Assembly: GCF_030272615.1 (NCBI RefSeq)
Contig: NC_081405.1
Location: 310,325,235 to 310,389,234 of the forward strand
Source of the DNA: Cryptomeria japonica
Lineage: Eukaryota > Streptophyta > Pinopsida > Cupressales > Cupressaceae
DNA: 64,000 nucleotides
Reading direction: 5' to 3'
Within the stretch, counting starts at the first letter, position 1, and each line of letters starts with the position of its first letter. Position numbers and translations under genes: made by a program. The notes beneath the pieces were generated by a model. That model ran no database searches. It was not told the origin of the DNA and worked only from the letters and a program-made list of their open reading frames with translations. Below are positions 1 through 11,868 of the stretch, piece by piece.

Positions 1-435
1 ACCCTAAACCCTTTTATCAGTATATCCTTTAATAAATCTTTACAAATTGTTTACTGACCATTGCATGATATTACTTTCACATACAAATGACCTACATACA
101 TATCCTTCGCATCACTTTTCTTCTCCATATTTGTTATACACATTCTCTTATATCAAAATGACCTAATAAACTGACTTATATACCCTTTACAAACAATATG
201 CCTTATGTTGGCTTACAACATGTTACAAAAGATATTCAATGCCGACTCTCTACAATAATTAAAAAAAGATTTTACAAATAAAACCTTTTCCCAGATCCCA
301 GACTGATGTCGGCTTCACTGAAGTGTAGGATGCTAGTGCAGGTGTTGGTGTCGTTATCTTCCGGTGTATGCTTTCTATAGAATCTTGTTGCCATCAATGA
401 CAACATATGAATACAATGAGTGTCAATTGCCAACA
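1..435 (-). repeat. 3' LTR of the Copia-derived element, truncated by window edge
   Basis: This segment matches the last ~445 bases of the full LTR at 5587-6470, ending in the same CCAACA terminus. It carries the same TATA-like box (CTTATATA on plus at 175-182, TATATAAG on minus). The two copies differ at many positions by eye, so this insertion is not recent. Confidence 0.85.
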
Positions 436-447
436 ATCTCCCCTTTT
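436..447 (-). other. Polypurine tract of the Copia-derived element
   Basis: On the minus strand AAAAGGGGAGAT lies directly against the 3' LTR. Position and composition fit the plus-strand primer of an LTR retrotransposon. Confidence 0.8.
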
Positions 448-1026
448 GGCATTGATGGAAATACTCATGTTAAAAATGGATTCCCCGTCGGTTCAACTGA
501 AACTGAAACATGATCCCCCTAAGCTGATTGACCATGATTGCATTTATCTCCTCCTTTGATTCATATACTCTTTGTCTGATATCCTCCCCCTAGGATTATA
601 TACATACTTTCCTTTTCATTTCATTTTTCACATACATATACTCCCCCTTTGGCATCAATGCCAAAGACCAGTGAAAGAATTAAAAGAATTGTTAGGAATC
701 TGTGCAAAAGAATGAATAATTACATATTACTTATTGGAGCTTGATAATTTTCAAGATTTCCAGCTAAGCTTTCTCTAGTAACTGTATATACGTATCCTAG
801 CTAGTTTTGAATGTTTTGGGTATAGATACAAGTCCACTCAGTAAATGTGCAAGTGATTCTTTCTCAGTGAATCTTGTCGGTGTGGGCTTCCCAAGCATAT
901 CCACGCATTCTCTCTTATGTACACCAAGTGAATCCAATCTTGGACTCACCAAAACTTTGAGACTTATGGCTCTCCGAATGATCTAATCTCTTTCCTTTTC
1001 AAAAGAAAAAATCTAGTTCTCCAAAG
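448..1026 (-). other. 3' untranslated region of the Copia-derived element
   Basis: No open frame or known motif was seen between the end of the second ORF and the polypurine tract. The sequence is T-rich on the plus strand. Confidence 0.5.
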
Positions 1027-4000
1027 TCAAAATTTGTCCATCAATAGAAGTGAAGTTAGTCCATCAAAAGAATTAGCAATATTATCAATCTTTTTTTGTA
1101 ACTCCTTTATCCTCTTATCTACATTTTTTGTAAGAATCTCTATATTACAACAAACCCTATAAATGTTACTCCAGTGTTTCAAAGAATTTTCAATAAGTAT
1201 AAGTTTCTCTTCAATCTTCCTCTTTTTTGTCTCAATAATCTGGTCAAAAGTGACTTTCTTCGCCAAAGTAAATCTTTCAAGTGCTTGTCGATTGGAAATC
1301 TGCTCTAATGATTGAAAGTTTTTAGAGATGCGCTCTATCAATGCCTTAAGCTTGCTGGAAGGGCTCACTTCATTTTCAATCATACATTCTGGAATCAGTC
1401 TGTGAAAAACTACTATTGACTGATCTATTATCCCCTTGTCTGTAGATCCCTCCTTCATTAATTTTTGAGCAGCCATCATCATTAGCTCCATGGGAATCAT
1501 CTCTATGATTGATTTCTTCTCAACTTGAGAAGTGTCAATTGTCAAATTTTTTGATGAGGAATGAATTGTTGGTTTAGTACTAGATGTTTGTGCAACTTTA
1601 CTCTTATCAGTCTCCTTTTCCATTTCTTTCTTTTCCTTATCCTCTCCCGGTATATACCTTTTCTCATCCTCTTTTGCACTAGTGGCTTCGCCACTTGGTG
1701 CAGTATCTATCATTGTCGGTTGATTATTATCCACAATATTATTAGTATCCTATACATTATCTATATTACCTTGCTCAGACTGTACATATGTTGTCCCTAT
1801 CGATTTAGCCTATACACTCTCATTAATTTTAGGTTTATCTGCCAGTGGAGTCTGTACACACTTATTTGATTGAGAATTATCTACTGGTTCATTCAAAATT
1901 TGATTTGAGTTCCCCAGAATTTATTTTCCTTTGGATCTATCTAGAATAGTGGGAGTAGTTGCCTTAGCAAATTCTTCTTGGTAAGTAAGGAAATTAGGAT
2001 TCTTTTGGAAAAATTTAGCCCATCCTTCTCTGGTCTCATTTATTATTTCATTGACTACCCATCATTAATCTTATTTGCCAGGGTTTTCTGCTAAAGATAG
2101 TTCTATTTGCAACTTCTATACATCTTTTCATTTCCTCATTATTTATAGAACCACAAATGCCTAAAAGTTCAACTTCTTTAATCTCTTTGTCCCTCTTGAC
2201 TACATCTAATCTCCTTACATCCAACTTATTATACAAAGATAAAGGAATTTCCTTCAAAATATCTACCAAATACTTCTTATATATGTTTAAATATAACAAA
2301 ATTGCTTCTTCCATTTCATTGTTCTCATTGTCATCTAAATGCTCATAAAAAATTGACACATTCTTCAAAATTCTATCTTTAGTTACCTCATCAGTTAATT
2401 TTGCACAAGTCATATTACCCAATTCAATTGCTTCACCTATCTCACTCTTTTTCTTCTTCTTATCGAGGTTTGTAGGGACAAATGGAGTCGGCTTCCTCTT
2501 CTGGGTAGGTTTCCTTGCCAGAGGTGTGGATGTTGTTGTAACCTTTCTTACTAGCTTCCTCCTTGGTTCCATCTTCTTCTCTTCTATCGAAGTCTTGTCA
2601 ACTTTCTTCCTCTATACCCTTCTGAACGCAAGAGGTTGATTATCCTTTGTATCACAGTTAGAAGTGATAGAAGATATGAAGGTTTCTGGCCTCTTTACCT
2701 CTTGAGCACTTTTCACTTCAGTCATTGCCGATTGATCTACCAGTTTAGATCCACAACCTAGTTTTGTATCTATCCTGTGAATTACATTTTGAATGAAAGT
2801 AGACATTTTGTCTATTTTCTTTTCCCTCCTTTTCTTATTGAAACCAATTTTAACTTCAAATGCGTTATCCTCTGTAGTACCAAAGTGTCCAGTCTTATCA
2901 TCCAAAGGAGCATCAAGCAAAAATTTTGCATACAGTTCTAGAATAATGTCATCAACTTCATAGCCCAGTTCAATGACCCATATTATTCTCGGTTCCACCA
3001 CTTCCATGAGAATCTCATCGGTTTTCACCATGAATCAAATTTTAGTGGAGTATCTCTCCACAATGTGTTCGGAGATTCTCTCCCTCAGTCTCATGTTATT
3101 TTGGAAAGATTTAAATAAGCCCCACAACTTCTCATCCCTGTTGCTACCAAGACCGATGATTGCATCTCTAATCTACCTGCCTACCGGAATGTCATCAACC
3201 CATCGTTTCTTTCCCAATCCTGGTAGCTCATTCATATAATATAGTATCAAACAGATAATAAGGTTACCATACCAGAATGTCCCTTTCTTAACACCTTTGA
3301 TTTTTCCAAGATTTATCATCAATTCACTTCTTAACCATTCACACAAATAGTATTTTCCATCATTCTTTATCTTTTGATATGCAGCATGGATACAGGAACT
3401 GGCAACAAATTTTAATTTATTTGATTGTGTTACCTTGTAACCAATGATCATGATGGAAAATTTTACATCTAAGTCCTTGATGGTGCTTATCCTCATCGAC
3501 CTTCCATCATGGGTTGCGTCGGTGAGCTTTTCAATCTCAGTGTTGGAGATCTTCTTGTCGGGTTTCTGCCTGACTATGGGTAAGTCGGTGACCACCTAAA
3601 TTGCTTCTTTGCTGATCATATGATGTCGGTCCAGCCTGATGAATTCATTATGGACCCTGCTTAGAACATATCTAACCATTTCATCCTCGAATTCTGGTAT
3701 ATATAGGATTCTAGTTAACCCTAGGTCTTCAATGATTTGGTATTCTAGCTTGATTGTTCAAGAGATGCCCAGTATCACAGATTGATACATTCCCTTAATT
3801 TCCTTAGTACCTAATTCCTCCAAGGTGTAGTGAATATAAGCTCTAACATCTTCCACATATACTATGCCATCGAGAACCCTAAAAAATGCGCTAGTAGAGT
3901 CTTCCTTCATTGCTTTTTGAAGAACTTCTTTGAAAACAGGTCTAAGACTATCCTTAACCTCAACTACAGTGGGATTTGCAATGAAAGTAGGAGCAGAGGA

Positions 4001-4039
4001 TGATTCAGATGCCATTTCAAAGAAATACCTGGATAACAA
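1027..4039 (-). pseudogene. Second ORF of the Copia-derived element, unknown function, decayed
   Basis: Reading from 4039 down, one frame runs to 2048 through a few in-frame stops (near 3760, 3598, 3173, 3032 and 2612). The last part (1734-1027) needs a frameshift. The joined reading is roughly 900-1000 codons. The N-terminal part starts near MASESSSAPTF. The middle has a hydrophobic patch and the string ELPGLGKKRWVDDIPVGR. A basic Lys/Arg-rich stretch follows (about 2450-2580), and the C-terminus is helical and probably coiled coil. It resembles none of RT, integrase or protease. It sits where pol would be. It could be a captured host gene, an envelope-position accessory ORF, or a plant mobile-domain-like protein; I do not recognise the family. 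Confidence 0.6.
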
Positions 4040-4399
4040 TTGTTAGTTGAAAGATCTTGATGACTTGTCAGATAACTACTGGAAATCCCTTTAGAATGCC
4101 TTTTCTCGCTTTTGATCACCTATGATTCGCCTTAGCTTCGCTCTGATTTTCTCGAGTGCTAGGTGAGTGAAAATGAGTTGATTTTCCCATTTTTTCAATG
4201 ACTAAACCCTAATTCTCCATTGTCATAAATGCTTAGCGGTGTGCCTTACCAGACATTGGTTTCATAGTTTTATGCCTGATAAACCTCCATCAATGATCAA
4301 TACCACTCTCCAGATCTCTTTCTACATCTCTTCTGGGAAATATGCAAGATTTGTAATGAATTTGCCAACCCCTAAGGCATCTACCTCAGTTACCGGTTG

Positions 4400-5512
4400 A
4401 ATTTCCTAACAGTGGAGTACTGGTGCAGTTACTGGTGTAGTTGCATCTCCACTTGGTTCTTTAGACTTTCTAACCCATCTCTTGGTGTGATCTTGTTGTA
4501 ATTCATCTACCTTCTTCTTTCCTTTCTCATTTTCTCTATCATTTCTAATTGGTTTAGTCTTGCTTCTGCAGTACTTAGGAATATGACCTATTTTGTTGCA
4601 TGCATAACATGTACCATTGTTCTTTTGAATTTCTTTCCCATATCTGGTGTCATTCCTTGATCTTCATTGGTCAGCCAAATGCCTAAACTTTCCACATGCA
4701 TGACACTTAACATTCATTCTGCAATCTTCTGACTGATGACCATATTTCTTGCAATTTGTGCATTGATCGGGAACTAAATTGTAGCTTTGATTTGCTCTCT
4801 TTCTACATTGTTTAGCCATATGGCCAAATTTATTATAAACAAAGCATCTACCATTGAATTTGTAAGCATTAGATTGCCTTACTGGTTTCCTCTAGTCTGT
4901 TGAGTTCTACATACCAATTTTCTGATCTTCATTTGCAGTACCAGAGCTTTCGCCTTGTTCAAATCCAAGTCCTCTAGAATCTTCATTTTGGCTTTGTCTT
5001 TTCAATAAATCATCCAGTTGTGCAACACTAATCCTAAATTTTTCTTTATACTCACTTGCAGTAGTTAGATCATTTCTCAGAGTCATTATTTGTCTTTCAA
5101 GCTCTTATTCATTATTCTACGATTGTACCAAATCAGTTCTCAGCATATCATTCTCATGAGCCAATCTGCCACATTCTTCAAATTTGTTCTTCATAGATAC
5201 AATACGATTTTATTTCTTCTTCTTTCTGTCCTTTATTTCTTTTGACATCCTCATAGCCAGGTCTTACATTTCATTCTTCATGAGCATGTTTTCTTGACTC
5301 AGTTTCTGACATTGTTCCTTAAGTGTATTTTTCTCTTCATCATCCTAGTTTTGCAAAAGTTCCTTCCTCCTAGCTTGAGTAGATGATAACCTTTCTTGTA
5401 GAACAAGAATGAATTCATTAGAATAATTCAATTCATCTTGTAGCTTTAAGTTGTTCAACCTTTCAGCATCATAATCCTCAAGTGCCATCTCAAGTTGCTT
5501 CTCCATAGCCAT
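4400..5512 (-). pseudogene. Gag-like remnant: coiled coil followed by four zinc knuckles
   Basis: From a likely ATG at 5512 the minus strand encodes a Glu/Lys/Leu-rich coiled coil with several stops. A segment reading SVAQLDDLLKRQ...GLGFEQG follows (about 4960-5030), resembling the linker before the knuckle in SIRE-type Copia Gag proteins. Four CCHC-type knuckles follow: 4805-4846 (CFVYNKFGHMAKQC, second Cys lost), 4721-4762 (CTNCKKYGHQSEDC, intact), about 4664-4705 (CHACGKFRHLADQ then stop, last Cys lost) and 4568-4609 (CYACNKIGHIPKYC, intact). Knuckles bind the RNA genome in Gag. The usual Copia N-terminal capsid (UBN2-type) domain is absent, since the primer site is only about 60 bases upstream of the start. 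Several stops make it non-coding today. Confidence 0.75.
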
Positions 5513-5571
5513 ATTCAATGATTTTGGTTTTAGGATCTTCCTCAAGCTATTAAACTTCCTTTGAGACACCA

Positions 5572-5584
5572 GGATTTGATGCCA
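5572..5584 (-). other. Primer-binding site, initiator tRNA-Met type
   Basis: Minus strand TGGCATCAAATCC lies two bases inside the 5' LTR. It matches the Copia-type site TGGTATCAGAGCC, complementary to initiator tRNA-Met, at 10 of 13 positions. Confidence 0.7.
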
Positions 5585-5586
5585 AT

Positions 5587-6470
5587 TGTTGGAATATAAG
5601 GAATCCAACAACACTGAGAAGGGGTGGTCAATCAATGTTCTGCCGGTGAAATAAGATTTTACCTTACTATAACGTACACATGTAAACTAGTAAATGAAGA
5701 AACATATAACATGAAGTAAATAAACCAGCCACATGAATGAACACCATAACACACTGAATTTTATAGGTGGAAAACCTCAAAGAGGAAAAATCACAGTGGG
5801 ATTTGTGACCCACAATATCAATTCACTGGCCATATGAAACATATTACATGGCATGGGTGCCTGCACATGTAGGAAGGCACATTTCCTAGAGCACACTGCT
5901 CAACACAAAAGAGTCTCACTGACTACAAGCTTTTGCTAAGATAAAACAATAATGGTGAACTCACAAAATGCATCTGTAATGCCAAAAAGAGTTCCGATTA
6001 TAACTTTGTTATGTACCGGTTCATGAACCCTAAACCCTTTTACCGGTATCTCTTTTACTCTAAGATAGATTTAGAAATTGTCTACTAACCATTACATGAT
6101 ATTACTTTCGCATACAAATGATCTACATACATATCCTTTACATCACTTTTCTTCTCCACATTCATTATACACATTCTCTTATATCAAAATGACTTAATAA
6201 ACTGACTTATATACCCTTTACAAACAATATGCCTTATGTTGGCTTACAAAATGATACAAAAGATATTCAATGTCTGCTCTCTACAATAATTACAAAATAA
6301 TTTTATAAATAAAACCTTTTCCCGGATCCCAGATTGATGTCGGCTTCACTGAAGTGTAGGATGTCGATGCCGGTGCTGGTATCTGTTGGTATCTACCAGT
6401 GTATGGTTTCTACACAATCTTGTTGCCATCAATGACAACATATGAAACCAATGAGTGTCAATTGCCAACA
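5587..6470 (-). repeat. 5' LTR of the Copia-derived element (884 bp)
   Basis: On the plus strand it begins TGTTGG and ends CCAACA, a perfect 6-bp terminal inverted repeat. A primer-binding site follows on its minus-strand downstream side. A TATA-like box (TATATAAG on minus) is at 6206-6213. The 3' half is repeated at 1-435. Confidence 0.9.
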
Positions 6471-7060
6471 TCGGGTTCCCTTTTGCCGTGCCATCAAAGT
6501 TGGCCTTAAACCAATCATCAAGGAGAAGAGACCAGCACCTCATTTTTCTATTGATTTGGTTGATATTGGTGCCCATATAGACTGGGATATTCCAGCTATT
6601 GAGAACTTCAAAATCCTTCTTATTGCTACAAAAATGCACTCCCTTGGCCATCACATTCTCTACACAATTATTTTTTATCTTAGCCCACACCACTTCAGAG
6701 GTGTTAATATCATTCTTGAATATTCTATTATTCCTCGCTTTCCATATCCCCCAAAGGATATGGGCAAAAGAAAACTTCCAAATATTTCTTATGGTGATGT
6801 TGTTGGTAGAATATTGCTAGCTTCTAAAACAATCCCGAATCTCCTTGGGGAAAACCCAATTCAACCCTCACATTTGGAAAAACATCTCCTAAATAGGACT
6901 AGTAAAAAGACAGTGTATAAAGATGTGGTTAATAGATTCCTCATTATTAAGACAAAGATAGCATATGTTTGGGAAACAAAAGCCCCTCTTTTTCAAATTA
7001 TTAGTAGTTAGAATCTTATTTTTCAATAGGATCCACAAAAAGATATTGATTTTAGTAATC
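6471..7060 (-). pseudogene. LINE ORF2 C-terminus: zinc-binding region and start of RNase H
   Basis: Minus frames read a zf-RVT-like region (CYLCLNNEESINHIFIHC, about 6905-6965). Downstream comes the RNase H opening WFKANFDGTAKGNP (6478-6520), with the first catalytic Asp in FDG. The domain stops at 6470 where the LTR element entered, after only about 15 residues of RNase H. In plant L1 ORF2 proteins this tail follows RT. In-frame stops and frameshifts are present. Confidence 0.8.
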
Positions 7061-7599
7061 AAACGTAGATACCAAGCCTTAGCCCAACAAGGAGTAGGGT
7101 CTTGGGATTGAGCCAGTTAAAGGACAACAAAAGAGACCGAATAAGTCCTTGAAGATGACCCACTCCACACCATGTGGTCTTCCATTCTGGTATTTAAGAT
7201 AGCATGGTTGATCATTAAATTTACCTGCTTGAGTTTGGGATCAATAGAACTGAGGTCCACCCACATTTGATCTTTTCAATAATTAACCACTTTAGCACCG
7301 ATCTTCTCCTTACAATTCTGGATGAGAATCTAAGAGGCCTTCTTATTAAGAAGGTCTCCACCAATCCAAGCATCGTCCCAAAAGTCCACTTTCCTGCCAT
7401 CACCTATGGCCCAGACATTTCCAAGACTAGCAATACCTTTAGCCTAGATTACACTGTTCCGAATGAAAGAGTCTCTTGGTATCTTATCAGAGACCAGGAA
7501 ATCCACTATGGTGGGAGCCTTCTGTAAGTAATTATCCTTCCAAATATCATTCCATTCTCCTTTTCCTTGATAAGTTCTACATATTTGTTTCGCAAGAAG

Positions 7600-9113
7600 A
7601 GTTTTGTTCAGGGTTATGATATTCCTTAAGCCTAGACCCCCCTTATTTTTGGGTTTACATACATTATCCTAGGCTATGAGAGCCATCGTCTTTTTCTCCT
7701 CAACCCCAGACCATAGGAAGGATTTATGAATTTTCTCAATATCTTCAACAAATTTGCTAGGGATTTTGAAGAGGCTTAAAGCATACACCAAAAGAATCTG
7801 GAGAGAAGATTTTAAAAGTTGGACTTTTCCAGCTTGACTAAGAAGGGTACATTTCCAACCAGCTAGCTTTCTACTGAATCTATCCACTAGACTATTCCAA
7901 AACAACTCCAAAGGTTTGAAACCCAAAGGGATACCAAGGCAGATAGCAAGAGGCAAACCAATTTGTCATCCAAGGATCCACACCATCCTCGTCTGTCTAT
8001 CCTCCGGGGTGTTGAAGAATAAAACAAATCTTTCCTCCCAATTGATGGTTTGAACTGAGGCCGAGCTATAAGTGTTGACAAGGTTCTTCAGATTGGACAC
8101 TTCATTGATAGTAGATGATCCCATTAAAATGGTATCATTAACAAATTGTTGATGAGTATAGGCTCTAAAACCAGAAGAGGGTGATAAACCACAAAGAAGC
8201 CCCAAAGAAATAGATTTGTTGATAAATCTACCCAGACAACCAACCAAAACGATGAAGAGAATAGGGGATATGGGATCTCCCTGCCTGATGCCCCTAGAGG
8301 TTTTGAAGAAGGGGGAAGGCACCCCAATAACAATAACATAAAAAGAAGGGGCCAAGATGAGTTGATCAATCATTTGAATAAATATAACTCCAAAGCCAAA
8401 AGCACCAAGCACCTTACCCATGAAACTTCATTCCACTTGGTCATAGGCTTTAGATAGATCTAGCTTTATAAGAAATCCTTTCTTTTTCAAATCCACCAGC
8501 GAGTGAATGTTTTCATGGATAGCAATGATAGAGCCAAGGATTTGCCTGTCGGGAAAAAATCCACTTTGTTGGGGAGAAATAATCAAAGGAAGAATCCTTA
8601 ACAGTCTGCTTGTCACCACTTTAGAGATGATTTTAGAGAATGAGTTGCATAAACTTATCTACCAGAACTTATCCATAGAATCAACCCCCGGGCATTTGGG
8701 GATCAGAACCAAGAAAGTATCATTGAGTTCCTTTAAGATCATTCTAGCCCTAAAAACCTCACGCACACCTTTAACCACATCAAATTTGAGGATGTCCCAA
8801 AAGGTTTGGAAGAAGAACAACGGAATCAATCCGAGGCCGAGGCTTTATTCCCATCAAAAGAAAAGACCTCTTTTTTAACTTCCTCCTCAGAAGGGATGGC
8901 CACCAAGGCCTTTTTCTGATCCTCATTAATAGTTGAAAGAATGTTCTCAAGGAGGGCACTCTGGGAGTGACCATCCAGACCAAAATCCACTGATAGAAGT
9001 GAGGTAAAAAAGTTCCTGGCTTCTTTCCCGATCTCTTCATCCTTCCTCGTTTCAGTTCTCCCAATTCCTATCTTAGAGATTCTATTAGTAGCCTTGTGTT
9101 TCATTGCAGTCAT
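7600..9113 (-). pseudogene. LINE ORF2 reverse transcriptase domain, inactivated
   Basis: Pieces in order on minus: an RT N-terminal linker (EEEVKKEVFSFDGNKAS, about 8830-8880); FFPDRQILGS and IKLDLSKAYDQVE (8428-8570), the palm A motif; RGIRQGDPISPILFIV (about 8230-8290), motif B; and HQQFVNDTIL (about 8125-8155), where F-A/V-D-D is expected. The catalytic second Asp pair is now V-N-D, so polymerase activity is lost. The thumb follows (SRKLAGWKCTLLSQAGKVQL, about 7800-7870). Frame changes occur near 7966 and 8428. Confidence 0.9.
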
Positions 9114-9296
9114 ATGGAAGAATCTAGTGTTTCTATCCCCAACTTTAAGCCATAGAGATCTAGACCTTTGCTTCTAGAATTCTTCTTCTCTTCTGATAAT
9201 CTTGTGGTACTTCACTAGCAGTTCATTTTCCTCCTCGATTGATACTTCATTGTATCCACTTGTTTGGATTTTATCCTACATTTCCTTGAGTTCCAA

Positions 9297-10208
9297 CTAG
9301 ATTTTGGTCTTGGCAGCAAACAGATCTCTAAAAATCTCCTTGTTCCATTTTTTAATGTTGTCTTTCACGTTACTTAAGTTTTTATCCATTCTAAACATAG
9401 AAGTACCTTTTACATCAATAGACCACCACATCTCAATGACCTTCACAAGGTTAGCATGGTCCAACCACATCCTTTCAAATCTGAACGAGAAATTTCTAAC
9501 AATGGTTTTATCAGCAACAAAAATCACACGAAAGTGGTCAGATCCAATCCTATAGATAGGAGAGAGGGAGCACTGATAATGGTTAAACAAATCATTAGAA
9601 ATAAGGGCCCTATCAAGTCTGACTTGAATGAGATCTTCCCCTGTCTTCCTGTTCGTCCAAGTAAAATTGGCTCCTTGGAGATCAATATCATGAAGACCCT
9701 GGTTTTTGATAAAGTTCAAAATATCCATTGTACATTCTAGTTGTGAAGGGACACCTCCAAATTTATCGTTATCATAGAGAGGAGTGTTGAAATCCCCCAT
9801 AACAATCCACATATCCTCCTTGTAAGGAGCCCGAATAGCTTCCATCTTTTTCCAAAACTTACTTCTACCAAGTCTATTATTAGGGGCATAAATATTGGTA
9901 AGTAGTAAAGAGGTGATGTCCCTTATGTGATGAAACTTGATAAAATCCAGATTGTTATCCTTCTTGACTAACTCCCTAGAAACATGCCTAAGGTTCTAGA
10001 AAATGGCAAGGCCTCGAGAAGCACCTTCAGAGCTCCCACCAAAAACTTCCCCCTCCTTAAAAAGCTTAATCTTTTCTACTTTCTCTTTAGTCATTTTAGT
10101 TTCTTAGATAATAACAATGTTTGGTTTATGTTCTCTGACTAAATTTCTAAGAACATCTTGTTTATGTGGACTATTCAGTGCATGAATATTCCATGAAATA
10201 ATTTTCAT
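9297..10208 (-). pseudogene. LINE ORF2 apurinic-type endonuclease domain
   Basis: ORF2 most likely starts at the ATG at 10208 (MKIISWNIHALNSPHKQ), a typical plant LINE endonuclease start. One stop replaces Gln before ETK near 10105. The open stretch 9845-9297 carries GDFNTPL (Asp/Asn of the active site), TWTNRK, RLDRALIS and SDHFRVIF (catalytic Asp-His). The exonuclease-endonuclease-phosphatase fold nicks target DNA for target-primed reverse transcription. ORF1 ends about 230 bases upstream. Confidence 0.88.
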
Positions 10209-10441
10209 TTTCTAACTAGGGAACATACCTCATGAAAGGTCAATTGAGTACCATCCGCTATATTATTGCTTGCCTCTTGATCTCTGATCTGGATTGCTTT
10301 GAGATGGGTTAAAACCCATGACATATTTGGTCTGGTTTCTTGTCTTGACTGAATTATCCCTAGGGGTAGATTTAGGCCCTTTTTACCCCCTCTCTTTCAC
10401 TCCGCTACTTCATTTGTGTGGAAATCTACCTCTTGACTATT

Positions 10442-11868
10442 CTAGGTAGTTATCTTCTGGTCAACATCTTCGACCTCTGCCCACTTAGCATTAAGAAGTG
10501 AGGTCATTGGTGATTGTTGGAAGGTTGATTTCACCATCTCCATATATTGTTGTGATCCTAACAATGAGATTCCTCCAAGGATCAAACACTTCTGGGCTTC
10601 TTCATAGTCGCTACTAACGTCATCTTTGGTGGTGTTATTATTAATGTGATTTTGAATCTGCTTCCTAATTGTCCTGTAACACCACCTGTATTTCTCCTTC
10701 TTCCAAGTTATCACTTCTTTGATCCTCCTGATTGGTATCTTGTTGTTCTTTATTGTCTTTTCATGTTTACTCCATTTTACCTTCTTCAAGCAAGGGTATT
10801 TCTGGGTTTTCCATATTAACATTCTCTTGTTGTTCTATCATATAAGTGATAATGACACTCTGGGCCTCTTCAATCCTTTTCTCTTTTTCAGAGCCCTCAG
10901 TTTGCTTAACGGGGTTTTTTGCTTTCTGTTGCATTGCCTTTTCTTTCTTTTCTTACTCTTTGATAGCCTGAAGAGGGCATTTCCTTGTTGTATACATCCC
11001 ACTTTTTTGAAATGAAAACAAGCGAAAGGGACACTTTGTTATTCCAATGGTTGGTTCCATTTTCCCAATCTAGAGTTAATCTCAATGGATAGGGGCATAT
11101 CTGTGCCTTGCATAACTCCCACACATATCTTGGAAAAAGTAAGTCTTGTTCTGGTCACTCTGATAGGATCCATAGAAGGGAGCTCACCGAAAGAACTAGC
11201 AATTCATTTAAACACATATTCCACCCAAAACTCTAAGGGAAGGCCCATCAGTCTGACCTAGACTGGAGCTTGAACAAAAAAGGATTCCTTTAGGTCCATC
11301 TTAGGCGACCATTTTTGCAAAGATAGCATTGATTTACCGATCAACCAAGGGCCATCACAGAGAACTCTTGAGATGTCTTCCTTACAAGAGAAATCAAATG
11401 ACATCACCCCTTTGGACATTCTAGTGATCTCTACTTGACCTTTAAGCGCCCATTTGCGTTTAGCAAATGCCCTGACAATATGAATATTTGGCCTCGGGCC
11501 CAAAAATTTTCCAACCGGTATCATTTCTATAAGGTTAATATTGTGCTCAATAACATGGTCTAGAATTTCAATAGAGAATCTACCTTTTTCAGGGTCTGAG
11601 ATATTACAAACTAGAGGGAGTGAGGAATTTCCACTTAGTTTGACACCAAATAGAGAATTCCAAGATTGACCGTCGTCCCTTCAAACAAGTTCCTTCCTAG
11701 GAATGTCTCCAGCATGTGATTCTCCATTTTCTCCATCAGGATCGATAGGCTTGTCGCCTGCTTGTGGGTCCCCATCCACCGGGTCCTTTCCATTCGACTC
11801 AGAGGAATCTAGGCAGTCTTGGGAATCGTCCTTTCCATTCTCCCCCTAGTTTTCCTATCTATTGCAGG
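10442..11868 (-). pseudogene. LINE ORF1, DUF4283-like RNA-binding protein
   Basis: The open stretch 11524-11258 reads as a DUF4283 domain (IPVGKFLGPRPNIHIVRAF ... VLCDGPWLIGKSMLSLQKW), typical of plant L1 ORF1 proteins that bind the element RNA. A Pro/Asp/Gly-rich N-terminal part lies at 11550-11868. A degenerate zinc knuckle (ACFHFKKVGC) lies near 11000-11040. The C-terminal part (10822-10442) is basic. Several stops interrupt it. The true N-terminus is probably on the far side of element A, after 52764. Confidence 0.75.
11864..11868. repeat. Target-site duplication of element A (left copy)
   Basis: GCAGG precedes the 5' LTR. ACAGG follows the 3' LTR at 52760-52764, a 4 of 5 match, consistent with one mutation since insertion. 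Confidence 0.6.

Larger units (their letters stand above)
1..6470 (-). mobile_element. Non-autonomous Copia-derived LTR retrotransposon (left end outside window)
   Basis: A direct repeat links positions 1-435 with 6027-6470. These are the ends of two LTRs flanking 436-5586. Transcription is on the minus strand: a primer-binding site abuts the right (5') LTR and a polypurine tract abuts the left (3') LTR. The interior holds a decayed gag-like coiled-coil plus zinc-knuckle region (about 4400-5512) and a second long decayed ORF (1027-4039). No reverse transcriptase, RNase H, integrase or protease motif was found in any frame, so it would need enzymes in trans. It lies inside the RNase H region of the LINE at 6471-11868. 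The other LINE flank and target-site copy lie left of the window; the expected duplication is TCGGG (6471-6475). Copia affinity is inferred from the primer site and gag tail. Confidence 0.8.
6471..11868 (-). mobile_element. LINE (plant L1-type) with ORF1 and ORF2, decayed and split
   Basis: Minus-strand order is ORF1 (DUF4283-like plus degenerate zinc knuckle), endonuclease, reverse transcriptase, zinc-binding region, then the start of an RNase H. This is the plant L1 layout with a C-terminal RNase H. Its 3' end is cut at 6470 by the Copia-derived element and its 5' end at 11868 by Gypsy element A. The 5' continuation probably resumes after 52764. Multiple stops and a changed RT active site show it is dead. 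Confidence 0.88.

Noticed and set aside
6442-7011. 189-codon plus-strand ORF
   Set aside because: Antisense to the LINE RNase H and zinc-binding region, and it crosses the LTR junction at 6470.
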